Origin: an uncultured Oscillospiraceae bacterium
GTDB lineage: Bacteria; Bacillota; Clostridia; Oscillospirales; Acutalibacteraceae
Direction of reading: 5' to 3'
Assembly: GCA_900552115.1 (NCBI GenBank)
Contig: URYP01000044.1
Location: 1-16,057, forward strand
DNA length: 16,057 bases
Positions within the stretch are counted from its first letter, which is position 1; every line of letters begins with the position of its first letter. A program made the position numbers and the translations under genes. Under the pieces are notes generated by a model that did no database searches, had not been told where the DNA came from, and worked only from the letters and a program-made list of their open reading frames with translations. Below, one piece after another: positions 1 through 9,368 of the stretch.

Positions 1-232
1 CCAGCTCATCCGCCGCAATGGCCGCCTGCCGCTGTGACCGCTTGAGGTGAGCGGCTGTCTTTTTCAGGGATATAATTTCGGTGCGCACGTCCCGATGAAG
101 TTTTTCTCTCTCCGGGTCCTGCGAATCCACATCCTCCGCCAATTGTACGGCGTAGTCCTTCAGCCGCCGTTGAATGTCTTCGTCCGAGCGGCTGAGCGCC
201 GTGCCGAGCTGCTCCAATACATCCTGAGGCAT
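1..232 (-). CDS. Unrecognised helical protein, N-terminal part, runs off left edge
   Basis: The minus strand is open from an ATG at 230-232 to the window edge (77 complete codons). The start is set by a strong AAGGAGGAAGAGC ribosome site directly upstream and by a promoter about 100 bases further up. The visible N-terminus begins MPQDVLEQLG and is highly charged with no hydrophobic segment. It is rich in Glu, Asp, Lys, Arg and Gln with heptad-like spacing, so it is probably a soluble, largely alpha-helical or coiled-coil protein. I do not recognise a family, and the C-terminal part is missing. The long plus-strand frame over the same bases is its shadow. Confidence 0.7.
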   Translation of the reverse strand, partial: MPQDVLEQLGTALSRSDEDIQRRLKDYAVQLAEDVDSQDPEREKLHRDVRTEIISLKKTAAHLKRSQRQAAIAADEL

Positions 233-334
233 GCTCTTCCTCCTTCCTTGTTCATACCGGGGCAGAAGGGACTTCCTCAAACCCTTGTCTGCCGGAATAA
301 GGAACGGTGTCCTTTTTTGTCGAAATACCTTCCT

Positions 335-363
335 ATCATACCGAAAGAAACGCGGTTTGTCAA
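335..363 (-). promoter_or_regulatory. Sigma-A type promoter for the left-edge gene
   Basis: On the minus strand a perfect -35 TTGACA (358-363) is separated by exactly 17 bases from a -10 TATGAT (335-340). Transcription would start near 328 and leave a leader of roughly 95 bases before the ATG at 232. Confidence 0.8.
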
Positions 364-419
364 TGAAACGCCCGGCGGTATGTCCTTACGGCAAAATGTT
401 CCAGTGCGGATATGATAGG

Positions 420-449
420 AAAAGCCGCCGGTCTTTTTAGATCGGCGGC
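420..449 (-). terminator. Rho-independent terminator downstream of DUF6512 gene
   Basis: An 11-bp inverted repeat (424-434 with 439-449, one G-T wobble) has a four-base loop. It is followed on the minus strand by a short T run (420-423). It lies about 80 bases after the DUF6512 stop and upstream of the left-edge gene's promoter, separating the two units. Confidence 0.65.
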
Positions 450-528
450 CAAGTGATTGTTCGATATCCGATCCCCATTTTAACATCTATGGGATTGTGC
501 CGCTCGTTATGCATGGGAACGGCAGCCG

Positions 529-1062
529 TTAAGCGATTCCGTAGCCACCGCTGACCGGATCAAGAAACAGGCCGATATGGGGCGGCGCCCAGGTAAAGGC
601 AATAAATCCTGCCAGCAGTAAAACCAGTATGAGGCCGGCGCCCACGGCAGCCGCCCTGGTTTGCAGGGCGGGGCGGGGATGCTCCAGCCGGCGGCAGGCA
701 TATCCATAGGCGACGATGGTTCCGATAACAAAGGTGCCGATGTCCAAAGCCAGCGTATTAAAGCCCAGAATACCGGTATACGTGTAAAAGAGCGTTACAA
801 TGGTCAGCAGTCCCGCCAGCAGCGACAGCACCTTGACCGGCAGGAAGCCCTTTGTTTTCCGGCCATAGGCCAGATACTCCACGATGCCAAAGAGGACGAC
901 CGGCCAGAACAGCAGTTTGAGATGCTCCCACGTGCTTTCATTCACCGCCCCCAAAATTGCCGTGACCGGCCCGCCGCACCAGTCATGGATAAAATGCAGC
1001 AGCGTCCCCGCCACCAATGTAAAGAGCGCGCCGGCAATGCACCATTTTTTGATTTGTTTCAT
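529..1062 (-). CDS. DUF6512 family integral membrane protein
   Basis: A 177-residue protein with about five hydrophobic segments (roughly residues 9-24, 50-66, 74-95, 98-120 and 138-157). It carries the family's hallmark early motifs: HFIHDWCGG near residue 23 and NESTWEHLKL near residue 41, between the first two membrane spans. The start has a good ribosome site (TAGGAGGGG, 8 bases before ATG). DUF6512 is a Firmicutes membrane family of unknown function; no catalytic role can be assigned. It lies 65 bases downstream of the MFS exporter on the same strand with no terminator between them. It may be co-transcribed with that exporter, though a weak promoter of its own is not excluded. Confidence 0.8.
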   Translation of the reverse strand: MKQIKKWCIAGALFTLVAGTLLHFIHDWCGGPVTAILGAVNESTWEHLKLLFWPVVLFGIVEYLAYGRKTKGFLPVKVLSLLAGLLTIVTLFYTYTGILGFNTLALDIGTFVIGTIVAYGYACRRLEHPRPALQTRAAAVGAGLILVLLLAGFIAFTWAPPHIGLFLDPVSGGYGIA

Positions 1063-1127
1063 TCGGTTCCCCTCCTATGTTGTCTGATGCAAGTATATGC
1101 ACGCGGACAGGAGGGAATGTAAGCGAT

Positions 1128-2408
1128 TTATCCGACTTTGGGAGTTTGGGCCGCCGCGGGTTCCTCTGCGGGAAGCCCGCGCTGTATTTTTCCGGTTGCG
1201 AGCGCAACAAGCAGGCTGACGACGCAGGCAAAAAGTATAATCACCCACACGGCTCCGCTCAGGCGGTCGAAAAGGATGCCATACAGCGCCTGCCCCAGCG
1301 GAAAGGCGCACATGCAGACCACCGTGATGAAGGAGGCGACTTTTCCCAGCAGATGAGGGGGGGTCTGCCGCTGGGCAAAAGTTTGGGCGAATATGTTGAA
1401 CAGGGCGGCGAAACACAGGCTGGTAACAATGGCGGCAATGGTAACGCCATAGGATACCAGAGGCATGTCGCGCGTCAGGGCGGCAAGGCCCACGGGAAGC
1501 AGGGCGGCGCTCGCGATCAGAAGGAATTTGTAGGAGTGCCGAAAATCAAAGCGTTTGGCCACCAGCCCGGACAGGCATCCGCCCAGGATGGAACCGACCG
1601 CCAGCGCCGCCTCGGCGAAGCCGTAATGCTGACTGGACAGCCCCCAGTATATTTTTACGAGATAGGGAAGTCCCACGGTGATCATGGATGATAAAAACAG
1701 GTTCAGCAGCGCCAGTACGCCCAGCAACTTGGATAATTGCGGATTATCCCGCACCAGGAATTTAAAGACGGTAGAAAAGTCGCTTTTTACCATCGACAGG
1801 GCGCTGCCGCTGCGTTTGACCGGCGTAAAGGGAATGTGCAGGAACAGCTCCATTACAGCGGACAGGAAAAAGCATAGGCCGCTGGTCATCAGGATGGGGG
1901 CAATCCCCCAAAACCCATAGAGCATACCGGCGGCAATCGGCCCCAGCAGGGTGGCCAGCGCGTTGACCTGCACCACCATTCCGTTAGCCTGTACCAACCG
2001 GTTGTCGCCGACCAGGGAGGGGATACTGGCCTGTACCGACGGTTGGTAAAAGGACTGGATGACAGACAGGATCACCATAGTGACGCCAATGGGCAAAATG
2101 CCGGCGCCTTTTGATGCCGTCAGGGTGAATACCGCGATAACAGCCGCTGTAGTGAAATCAAGCGCCACCATGATATTGCGGCGGTTCACCCGGTCGGCCA
2201 GGATACCGCCAAAGGGGGAGAGCACCACGGTGGGAATCATGGAAACGGCGAGTATGCCGCCGAATGCCGCGGCCGATCCGGTCAGGTCCAGCACATACAG
2301 CGACAGGGCGAATCGCAGAATCGAGTTGCCAAACAGCGACGCGATCTGCCCGAGGACCATAATGGTAAAATCCTTGCGGAACAGGGGAGCGAAGGGGGCG
2401 TTGCTCAT
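1128..2408 (-). CDS. MFS efflux transporter (MFS_3 / macrolide-exporter-like)
   Basis: A 426-residue major facilitator protein with about twelve membrane spans. The MFS loop 2-3 signature is clear (GGILADRVNRR, near residue 75), and the N-terminal LFGNSILRFALSLYVLDLTGS resembles the MFS_3 exporters of siderophores and macrolides. It is expected to export a small molecule across the inner membrane by proton antiport; the substrate cannot be read from sequence. I chose the ATG at 2406-2408 (MSNAPFAPLF) because it has an AAGGAG site 8 bases upstream. The frame stays open further upstream, but that part crosses the operator and the tetR terminator. It is downstream of a TetR gene and has a matching operator in its leader, so it is probably drug- or metabolite-inducible. 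Confidence 0.88.
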   Translation of the reverse strand: MSNAPFAPLFRKDFTIMVLGQIASLFGNSILRFALSLYVLDLTGSAAAFGGILAVSMIPTVVLSPFGGILADRVNRRNIMVALDFTTAAVIAVFTLTASKGAGILPIGVTMVILSVIQSFYQPSVQASIPSLVGDNRLVQANGMVVQVNALATLLGPIAAGMLYGFWGIAPILMTSGLCFFLSAVMELFLHIPFTPVKRSGSALSMVKSDFSTVFKFLVRDNPQLSKLLGVLALLNLFLSSMITVGLPYLVKIYWGLSSQHYGFAEAALAVGSILGGCLSGLVAKRFDFRHSYKFLLIASAALLPVGLAALTRDMPLVSYGVTIAAIVTSLCFAALFNIFAQTFAQRQTPPHLLGKVASFITVVCMCAFPLGQALYGILFDRLSGAVWVIILFACVVSLLVALATGKIQRGLPAEEPAAAQTPKVG

Positions 2409-2444
2409 GTCAAACACTCCTTGCCAAAAATAAAGTAAAATTAA

Positions 2445-2461
2445 ATACCGACCGTCGGTAT
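2445..2461. promoter_or_regulatory. TetR-type operator upstream of MFS gene
   Basis: A perfect 8+1+8 palindrome, ATACCGACCGTCGGTAT, lies 37 bases before the exporter ATG. A near copy sits in the tetR promoter (3199-3215), which identifies it as the likely TetR site. It could occlude a weak promoter with the palindrome between CATACA and TAATTT on the minus strand; that promoter is only a guess. Confidence 0.85.
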
Positions 2462-2473
2462 GTATGGCGCTGT

Positions 2474-2496
2474 AAAAAAAGCCTCTGTACGAGGCT
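2474..2496 (-). terminator. Rho-independent terminator after tetR
   Basis: The stem AGCCTC/GAGGCT with a five-base loop (2480-2496) is followed on the minus strand by seven T (2474-2480). It lies 17 bases after the tetR stop and before the MFS operator, so the two genes appear to be separately transcribed. Confidence 0.8.
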
Positions 2497-2512
2497 GTAA
2501 AGCGGCCGGCTA

Positions 2513-3184
2513 TCACGGCTGCGGCGAGGTATCCGCACTACGGCTGGCCATCACGATATCGTAATAGCGGCTGGCGGTTTCGAGGAGCTCCTCAGTGATC
2601 ACCGGCAGCCCCAGACCGTCTAAACATTGCTGGTAACACAGAATTTTGTTCATAAAACGATCTTTTTCTACCGGAAACAGCCCGGGGTTGATCCAGACGT
2701 TGATCAGCAGAATCATCACTTCGGCCGCCTCGCGGGGATATTCGACACACAGGGAACCGTCCTGGTTCCCCTCCTCAATCAGAGCGGCCAATAGGGGAGC
2801 GGTATCGTCAACCGATGTCCGGATGGTTTCCATGATCATGCGCGCGTCGCAGGTATAGGAGAGGGCGGCGGCGTCCAGCGATACCTTTTCATCGTCCTGC
2901 AGCTGCAGCCTGAAAATCTGTTCCAGCTTTTGCAGGCCGTTCCGTGTCGTGTCGCGCTTAATGTCCAAATACCAGTCCTGCCCCTGATATAATCGGTCAT
3001 AAAGGCGCTCCAGAATGTCTTCCTTGCTTTTAAAATGGTAGTAAATAGCGCCTTTGGACAGTCCAAGCTCATCCACCACGTCCTGAATCGACGTGTTTTC
3101 ATAGCCCTTGGTGGAAAAGAGCCGGTAGGATACGTCCAGTATTTTATGTATGGTTTCCTCCGGGAATTTGTTGCGCGCCATCAT
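2513..3184 (-). CDS. TetR/AcrR family transcriptional repressor
   Basis: About 223 residues. The N-terminal helix-turn-helix is classical: a YRLFSTKGYENTSIQDVV-type segment followed by LSKGAIYYHFKSKEDIL, with the recognition helix near residues 42-51. The C-terminal 150 residues form the variable ligand and dimerisation region. Start choice is among GTG 3190, ATG 3184 and ATG 3181; the AAGAGGTG ribosome site best fits 3184 or 3181. It has its own strong promoter with the operator just after the -10. A second copy of that operator precedes the MFS gene. The expected behaviour is repression of itself and the exporter, relieved by the exported compound. Confidence 0.92.
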   Translation of the reverse strand: MMARNKFPEETIHKILDVSYRLFSTKGYENTSIQDVVDELGLSKGAIYYHFKSKEDILERLYDRLYQGQDWYLDIKRDTTRNGLQKLEQIFRLQLQDDEKVSLDAAALSYTCDARMIMETIRTSVDDTAPLLAALIEEGNQDGSLCVEYPREAAEVMILLINVWINPGLFPVEKDRFMNKILCYQQCLDGLGLPVITEELLETASRYYDIVMASRSADTSPQP

Positions 3185-3198
3185 GATCACCTCTTAAC

Positions 3199-3215
3199 AA
3201 ACCAACCGTCGGTAT
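3199..3215. promoter_or_regulatory. TetR-type operator in the tetR promoter
   Basis: This matches the MFS operator at 15 of 17 positions (AAACCAACCGTCGGTAT). It lies immediately downstream of the tetR -10 box and before the ribosome site, a position where a bound dimer would block transcription. Confidence 0.8.
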
Positions 3216-3217
3216 GT

Positions 3218-3246
3218 ATGTTACACCGCTCCCGCCCCTTTGTCAA
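3218..3246 (-). promoter_or_regulatory. tetR promoter
   Basis: Minus strand: -35 TTGACA (3241-3246), 17-base spacer, -10 TAACAT (3218-3223). The operator begins right after the -10. Confidence 0.8.
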
Positions 3247-3292
3247 GGTGTAAAGCCAGCCGGTCTATAATTTTTGCGGGTTTGATATGTAA

Positions 3293-3313
3293 TGGTTAGG
3301 GACATACTAACCA
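3293..3313. repeat. Inverted repeat in the leader of the AlkD-like gene
   Basis: TGGTTAG (3293-3299) and CTAACCA (3307-3313) form a perfect 7-bp inverted repeat around a seven-base centre. It lies 35 bases before the start codon and about 20 bases after a TATAAT (3266-3271). It could be an operator or an mRNA hairpin; no regulator is identified. Confidence 0.45.
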
Positions 3314-3348
3314 AGACAACAAGTCCATTGCGTTTTAAGGAGCCGATT

Positions 3349-4056
3349 ATGGAATTACAGGATGTTATGCGGGAATTGGAAGCGTTGGGGAATGAGCGAA
3401 TCAAACAGATTTATATAAGGCACGGTGCAAGGGAGCCCCTGTTCGGTGTGACGACCGGGGCCATGAAGCCCCTGGCCAAAACCATTAAAAAAGAGTATTC
3501 TCTGTCCATGGCGCTGTATGCGACCGGCAATTATGACGCCGCTTATTTCGCAGGAATGATTGCCGATCCCGGGAAAATGCAGCCCACTGATTTTGAAACC
3601 TGGATGAAAACCGCGTATTGTCATATGATGTCCGATTACGTGGTAGCTGTAACTCTGGCGGAGACCGATTTTGCCCAGGAGGTTGCAGACCGCTGGATCG
3701 ACAGCGACAAAGAGCTGTATATGTCCGCCGGATGGTGCTGTTATTGTTGGCTGCTGGGTACCCGTCCCGATGAATGGTTCGAAAAAAGCAAGTTGCTTAC
3801 AATGCTGCGCCGGGTGGAACAGACGATACACGGCCAGCCGAACCACACCCGGTACGCCATGAACGAATTTGTCATGGCGGTGGGTATATCCTACCGGCCG
3901 CTGCATGAGGAGGCGCTGGCTGCCGCGCAGCGGATAGGAACGGTATCGGTGGACTGGGGGAAGACCGGCTGCAAAACGCCGTCGGCGCCGGAGGCCATCC
4001 GCAAAGCGGTGGATAAGGGGCGTATAGGGTTCAAACGCAGGGGCGTGCGTTGCTGA
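3349..4056 (+). CDS. DNA alkylation repair protein (AlkD-like, HEAT-repeat)
   Basis: A 235-residue protein matching the PF08713 DNA alkylation repair family in length and pattern. An early segment (ELEALGNERIKQIYIRHGA, then FGVTTGAMKPLAKTIKK) is followed by alpha-helical HEAT-like repeats. The family removes N3- and N7-alkylated purines by wrapping DNA around the HEAT array; whether this copy is active cannot be decided here. I chose the ATG at 3349 because of the AAGGAG 6 bases upstream. The frame extends 19 codons further, but with no ribosome site and across the leader hairpin. It is followed after 10 bases by a DUF1801 gene, and tag lies nearby on the other strand, which supports a role in alkylation damage. 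Confidence 0.8.
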   Translation: MELQDVMRELEALGNERIKQIYIRHGAREPLFGVTTGAMKPLAKTIKKEYSLSMALYATGNYDAAYFAGMIADPGKMQPTDFETWMKTAYCHMMSDYVVAVTLAETDFAQEVADRWIDSDKELYMSAGWCCYCWLLGTRPDEWFEKSKLLTMLRRVEQTIHGQPNHTRYAMNEFVMAVGISYRPLHEEALAAAQRIGTVSVDWGKTGCKTPSAPEAIRKAVDKGRIGFKRRGVRC

Positions 4057-4066
4057 GGGAGGCTAA

Positions 4067-4438
4067 ATGGACGTTTTTGATAAGTATTTGACTACCATCG
4101 ACAATCCGGACAACCGGGCGCGGACCGCGGAGGTGCTGCGTTGGGTAGGGGAAACCTTCCCCAGCCTGTCGCCCCGTATTGCCTGGAACCAGCCGATGTT
4201 TACGGATCATGGCACCTATATCATCGGTTTCAGCGTATCCAAGAGGCATTTGGCTGTATCACCGGAAAGACAGGGTATCCTTCAATTTGCGGAGCGGATT
4301 GCACAGGCCGGCTATGATTGCAGCAAGATGCTGTTCCGCATTGGCTGGAACAGCCAGGTTGACTATGGGCTGCTTAAAACAATCATCGCCTATAATATAC
4401 GGGACAAGGTTGACTGCCAGACTTTCTGGCGCCGGTAG
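4067..4438 (+). CDS. DUF1801 / YdhG-fold protein (iron-chaperone-like)
   Basis: A 123-residue protein with the DUF1801 pattern: an N-terminal YLTTIDNP helix, then a WVGETFPSLSPRIAWNQPMF segment, IIGFSVSKRHLAVSPE, and a C-terminal FRIGWNSQVDYGLLKTII. The Bacillus relative YdhG (Fra) has been described as a frataxin-like iron-binding protein; other members have no known function. A GGGAGG ribosome site lies just before the ATG. The 10-base gap to the preceding AlkD-like gene indicates one operon. Confidence 0.82.
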   Translation: MDVFDKYLTTIDNPDNRARTAEVLRWVGETFPSLSPRIAWNQPMFTDHGTYIIGFSVSKRHLAVSPERQGILQFAERIAQAGYDCSKMLFRIGWNSQVDYGLLKTIIAYNIRDKVDCQTFWRR

Positions 4439-4467
4439 TAGCCGTGTATAACCAATCGCGCCCGCCT

Positions 4468-4486
4468 CGGTTAAAACAACCGTTTT
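4468..4486 (+). terminator. Weak terminator after the DUF1801 gene
   Basis: A CGGTT/AACCG stem (4468-4472, 4478-4482) with loop AAAAC is followed by TTTT. It overlaps the last codons of the convergent DUF5131 gene. The stem is only 5 bp, so this is tentative. Confidence 0.35.
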
Positions 4487-5193
4487 CCATTTAAAATATC
4501 GATGCCGAGCTCTTTGGCCATGCCGGTTTGTTTAAAGGGGTTTATTTTTTCCACAACTCCATCCCGTTTAAACAGTGAGCCCGTATTTTTGAACCAAAAC
4601 GTTACATTGGCCTTCACGCATTGTTCGCGGATAGCCAGCACCCACTCGTAATCACACTCACGGGCGTCCCGCCCCGTTTCGCCGCCGACGGTGACATGTT
4701 CTACGCCTTGAATATAGGGCGTTAAATCAATTGCTTCCAGAAGCGGCGCGCAGGCGATAAAACGACGTTTTATCGGATAGGATAAAAACAACGGTAGCCT
4801 GTAGTCAGCCAGCGCTTGGTTTTCGACCGTGCAGCCAATGTTCACGTTGTCGTAGCCTTCACCCCAATCCGCTGGCAGCGAAACCGGAAAACGGTCGATA
4901 CGCTTGGTTAAAATCAAAAAATCAATGTCCGTCCGTTCCCTGATCATTGCCCAGGCGTCTTTGCGCCACTCATCCGCTTCGGGCAGAAAAAAGTCGGTCG
5001 CAAAGCAGGTTGCCAGTATTTTGTTTCCCTTGATGTTGTATTCGCCGTTTGCCTTTTTCCGGACAGGCCAATCGAATTTATCGGTTTTTTGTATCGTGTT
5101 TTGACCATATCGTTTGGCATGCGGCCCGTAAAAATAGCAGTTGGTGCAACCGTCGCTTGCTTTGTAGCAGCCTGTCCACGGTTCCCAGTTCAT
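4471..5193 (-). CDS. DUF5131 family protein (phage Gp37/Gp68-like, radical-SAM-like)
   Basis: A 240-residue protein starting MNWEPWTGCYKASDGCTNCY. The three N-terminal cysteines (C9, C16, C19) and the aromatic residue after the last are typical of PF07505, found in phages and bacteria. The spacing suggests an iron-sulphur, radical-SAM-like cluster site. Further family segments are visible: DFLILTKRIDRF near residue 94, NVNIGCTVENQ near 116, and HVTVGGETG near 165. The biochemical role of the family is not established. It starts 22 bases after the tag stop behind a good AGGAGG site, so it is almost certainly the second gene of the tag transcript. That points to nucleic-acid damage or modification, but this is only context. 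Confidence 0.85.
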   Translation of the reverse strand: MNWEPWTGCYKASDGCTNCYFYGPHAKRYGQNTIQKTDKFDWPVRKKANGEYNIKGNKILATCFATDFFLPEADEWRKDAWAMIRERTDIDFLILTKRIDRFPVSLPADWGEGYDNVNIGCTVENQALADYRLPLFLSYPIKRRFIACAPLLEAIDLTPYIQGVEHVTVGGETGRDARECDYEWVLAIREQCVKANVTFWFKNTGSLFKRDGVVEKINPFKQTGMAKELGIDILNGKRLF

Positions 5194-5215
5194 AGTCGGC
5201 CTCCTTTTGTTTTAA

Positions 5216-5797
5216 CTACAATAAACCTTGTTTTCCAATATGCAAAAAGCAGTTTGCCGTATGATCGTTGACCATACCAATCGACTGCATATAGGCGTAT
5301 ATAATGGTGGACCCCACAAATTTAAAACCTCGCTTTTTCAGGTCCCGGCTAACCAGGTCTGAAAGGTCGGTTTTTGCCGGCAGCTCCGAAGCATCGCTCC
5401 AGGAATGGCAGATCGGCGTTCCATCTACATAAGCCCAAAGATACCGGTCAAAGCTGCCATACTCCTCCTGCACAGCGCGAAAGGCTCTTGCGTTGGTTAT
5501 AACAGACTGGATTTTCAGGCGGTTGCGGACGATCCCGGTGTCTTGCATGAGCGATGCCACTTTGCACTCGTCATAGGTCAGAATCTTGTCAATATCGAAT
5601 CCGTCGAATGCCCGGCGATAATTTTCCCGTTTCCGTAGGATGGTGATCCAGCTGAGTCCTGCCTGCGCTCCCTCCAGAATCAGCATTTCAAACAGCTTTT
5701 TATCCTCATGGACAGGTATGCCCCATTCTTCATCGTGATAACGACAGTACAATTCATCGTCTCCCGCCCAGGCGCATCGTTCCAGATTTTTAACCAT
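5216..5797 (-). CDS. tag: DNA-3-methyladenine glycosylase I
   Basis: A 193-residue Tag protein that hydrolyses the glycosidic bond of 3-methyladenine in DNA, starting base-excision repair in the cytoplasm. It aligns closely with E. coli Tag by eye: RCAW at the start, YHDEEWGIPVHEDKKLFE, LEGAQAGLSWITILRKRENY, then KKRGFKFVGSTI and MVNDHTANC near the end. The zinc ligands are all present: C8 and H21 at the N-terminus, H179 and C183 at the C-terminus. The active-site glutamate is E42. An AGGAGCAGGAGC ribosome site precedes the ATG. It is the first gene of a two-gene transcript with the DUF5131 gene, from a recognisable promoter at 5848-5876. Confidence 0.95.
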   Translation of the reverse strand: MVKNLERCAWAGDDELYCRYHDEEWGIPVHEDKKLFEMLILEGAQAGLSWITILRKRENYRRAFDGFDIDKILTYDECKVASLMQDTGIVRNRLKIQSVITNARAFRAVQEEYGSFDRYLWAYVDGTPICHSWSDASELPAKTDLSDLVSRDLKKRGFKFVGSTIIYAYMQSIGMVNDHTANCFLHIGKQGLL

Positions 5798-5847
5798 TGC
5801 TCCTGCTCCTTTTTATAAATCGATATAAAGATTTACAACGCATTAGC

Positions 5848-5876
5848 ATTATACCGGATATGGATGCAAATGAAAA
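5848..5876 (-). promoter_or_regulatory. Promoter of the tag-DUF5131 operon
   Basis: Minus strand: -10 TATAAT (5848-5853), 17-base spacer, -35 TTTTCA (5871-5876, four of six consensus bases). It lies 51 bases upstream of the tag ATG. The rest of the 5798-6003 gap shows no clear promoter for the divergent yyaL-type gene. Confidence 0.65.
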
Positions 5877-6003
5877 GCCTTCCCCATATACAATATATCC
5901 CTAAAATGGTTAAAACTCTGGCTGCTGCTCTCAGCTTGCGTAATATCCGCCTCCTGGGGAGACACACTACCTAATACAGAATTCAAACGCAAAGGAGCTT
6001 TCC

Positions 6004-7998
<1,995 letters not shown>

Positions 7999-8040
7999 AC
8001 GGCGGCTGTTATAGCTAATGCTTGTGTATGTCGGCAGGGC

Positions 8041-8232
8041 CTATTCGATTTCCTGTACCCGACCGACTTGTCCGTCTTCCAGCATCACCTTGATGCCATG
8101 GGGATGATGAGGACTTTTGGTCAGAATCCGAGCGACCACGCCCTCGGTCAGCCGGCCTGTACGCTGATCCGCCTTCAGAACGACTTTCACTCGTGCGCCA
8201 ATTAGAATATCGGCCCTGTTTTGTCCGCTCAT
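8041..8232 (-). CDS. ywbE: YwbE family protein (DUF2196)
   Basis: A 63-residue protein matching the small YwbE/DUF2196 family: RADILIGARVKVVLKADQRT, then GVVARILTKSPHHPHGIKVM, and a final DGQVGRVQEI. It looks like one small beta-barrel (SH3/KOW-like); no function is established. I use the ATG at 8232 (MSGQNRADI) because of the AAGGAG 7 bases upstream. The frame is open 21 codons further up but without a ribosome site and across the intergenic region. It lies just after the terminator of the nucleotidyltransferase gene. Confidence 0.88.
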   Translation of the reverse strand: MSGQNRADILIGARVKVVLKADQRTGRLTEGVVARILTKSPHHPHGIKVMLEDGQVGRVQEIE

Positions 8233-8296
8233 ACGCTGTCTCCTTCCAGCCTGCGCCGGCCTTGTATAGTTATTTTCACTTGTAAATAATAGCATG

Positions 8297-8333
8297 AAAA
8301 AGCCTCATTGTCATCTTGGACAATGAGGCTTTT
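8297..8333 (-). terminator. Terminator of the RNA-repair cassette
   Basis: A perfect 15-bp inverted repeat (8298-8312 with 8319-8333) has a six-base loop and a five-T run on the minus strand (8297-8301). It lies about 85 bases after the stop of the nucleotidyltransferase gene, closing that transcript. Its symmetric A/T ends could also stop plus-strand reading. Confidence 0.88.
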
Positions 8334-8415
8334 CTGTGAAGCCGTCCGGATAACGGAATGCCTATGGCATGAACCAATTGGAACAAGCATCACTCATTCC
8401 TGATTTAAAATGACT

Positions 8416-9180
8416 TTATTGGCTAAGTGCGTTCGTTTCCGATAAAAACAACGCGTTCAGTTCCTCCCATCCCGTATCCAAAGTTTCTGGAAGGGCTGCA
8501 ATGGTTTGTTTAATTTCGTCAATGCTGGAATCCAAATATTCATTGAGCGCGTTCATTTTTGGAATCATCCTGACTTCTGGTGAATGGATCTTAAGATCCA
8601 GTAGACGCTCCACTTCCGGCTTCAATTTCAGCACAAGCTCGCTTTCCACCAGTTCGGAAAACAGCATGGGAGGAGGAGTACCTTTGTCAAGAATCCAGCG
8701 GCAGGCTAGAACCGGGCGCAAGACATAAAAGTACTTTTTGACCTTTACCATATCGCTTTTGAGGTATTCGCGATAGTTTCTGGACGCCATGTTGATATAG
8801 TGATACAACCCTCGCTTAGAGGAAAAGTATCGTCCCATAGTCGATTGGAACCGTGCCGCAAAATCCGTTTCTAAATAAACAATCGGCGAGGAAAACCACT
8901 CGAACAGCGTGGGGTTGGATTTGTGCAGAAGCCGCAGTGTCTTGCTGAGATCCCAACCGTTGATGTCCAGCTCATGGCTTAGTGGCCATTCAATTACATC
9001 GCGACACTTTTGAAGCCTCAAATATTCATCTTTTGGGCGGACATAAATAAACCGTACATCGTAGTCGCTGTCAGGAGAGGCAAAGCCCCAGGCTCTGCTG
9101 CCGGATTCGACCGCCAGCAGAATCCGAACATTTTCAGTTTGTTCAATGCGCGCAAGTATGTTTAGAATTTCTTTCTCCAT
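8416..9180 (-). CDS. RlaP/YcgL-type nucleotidyltransferase of the RNA-repair cassette
   Basis: A 254-residue DNA-polymerase-beta-fold nucleotidyltransferase of the PF10127 group (Bacillus YcgL relatives). The N-terminal active site is intact: GSRAWGFASP with G27-S28, then SDYDVRF with D39 and D41 as metal ligands. Other family segments are INGWDLSKTLRLLHKSNPTLFEW near residue 73 and YVLRPVLACRWI near 152. Members transfer a nucleotide to an unknown acceptor and are often predicted to act in RNA end repair. It is the last gene of the minus-strand rtcB cassette. A strong AAAGGAGG site precedes the ATG, and a short Cys-rich frame overlaps its first 19 bases. With rtcB upstream, RNA is the most likely substrate, but this is inference. 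Confidence 0.85.
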   Translation of the reverse strand: MEKEILNILARIEQTENVRILLAVESGSRAWGFASPDSDYDVRFIYVRPKDEYLRLQKCRDVIEWPLSHELDINGWDLSKTLRLLHKSNPTLFEWFSSPIVYLETDFAARFQSTMGRYFSSKRGLYHYINMASRNYREYLKSDMVKVKKYFYVLRPVLACRWILDKGTPPPMLFSELVESELVLKLKPEVERLLDLKIHSPEVRMIPKMNALNEYLDSSIDEIKQTIAALPETLDTGWEELNALFLSETNALSQ

Positions 9181-9368
9181 AAGGAACCTCCTTTCTCGGT
9201 TCTACACCATTCGTCCAGTTGCTGATCGGCGGATATTAATGCCTTTTTGTCCGTATGACGGCGTTCCTCACAGGATTTTCTCCGGCACAGGGGACAGGAA
9301 CAGTGAAGCTTGCCTTTGGCGAGACGCCCGTCCGCTCCGCGCGTCCAGGCATTAACGAAATCCTGTCC
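9162..9368 (-). pseudogene. Short Cys-rich reading frame, start codon apparently lost
   Basis: Between rtcB and the nucleotidyltransferase the minus strand holds an open, very protein-like frame reading QDFVNAWTRGADGRLAKGK, then LHCSCPLCRRKS, and ending at TAA 9162-9164. The product is basic, with a CxCxxC knuckle followed by RRKS. The stop overlaps the next gene's start by 19 bases, typical of translational coupling. There is no ATG, GTG or TTG start: the frame is open only back to a TAG at 9387-9389. Adding one T inside ACAGGATTTC (near 9363-9366) would create ATG GAT TTC. So this may be a real small gene disabled by a one-base loss, or a sequence error. It may be a zinc- or RNA-binding protein; I cannot name the family. 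Confidence 0.55.

Noticed and set aside
47..415. 122-codon plus-strand open frame at the left edge
   Set aside because: The minus strand has a consensus promoter, a strong ribosome site and an open frame over the same bases; the plus frame runs across that promoter.
277..486. 69-codon minus-strand frame
   Set aside because: It covers the terminator hairpin and the promoter of the left-edge gene and has no ribosome site.
1077..1691. 204-codon plus-strand frame over the MFS gene
   Set aside because: Antisense to a well-supported transporter; glycine- and glutamine-rich product typical of a reverse-frame shadow.
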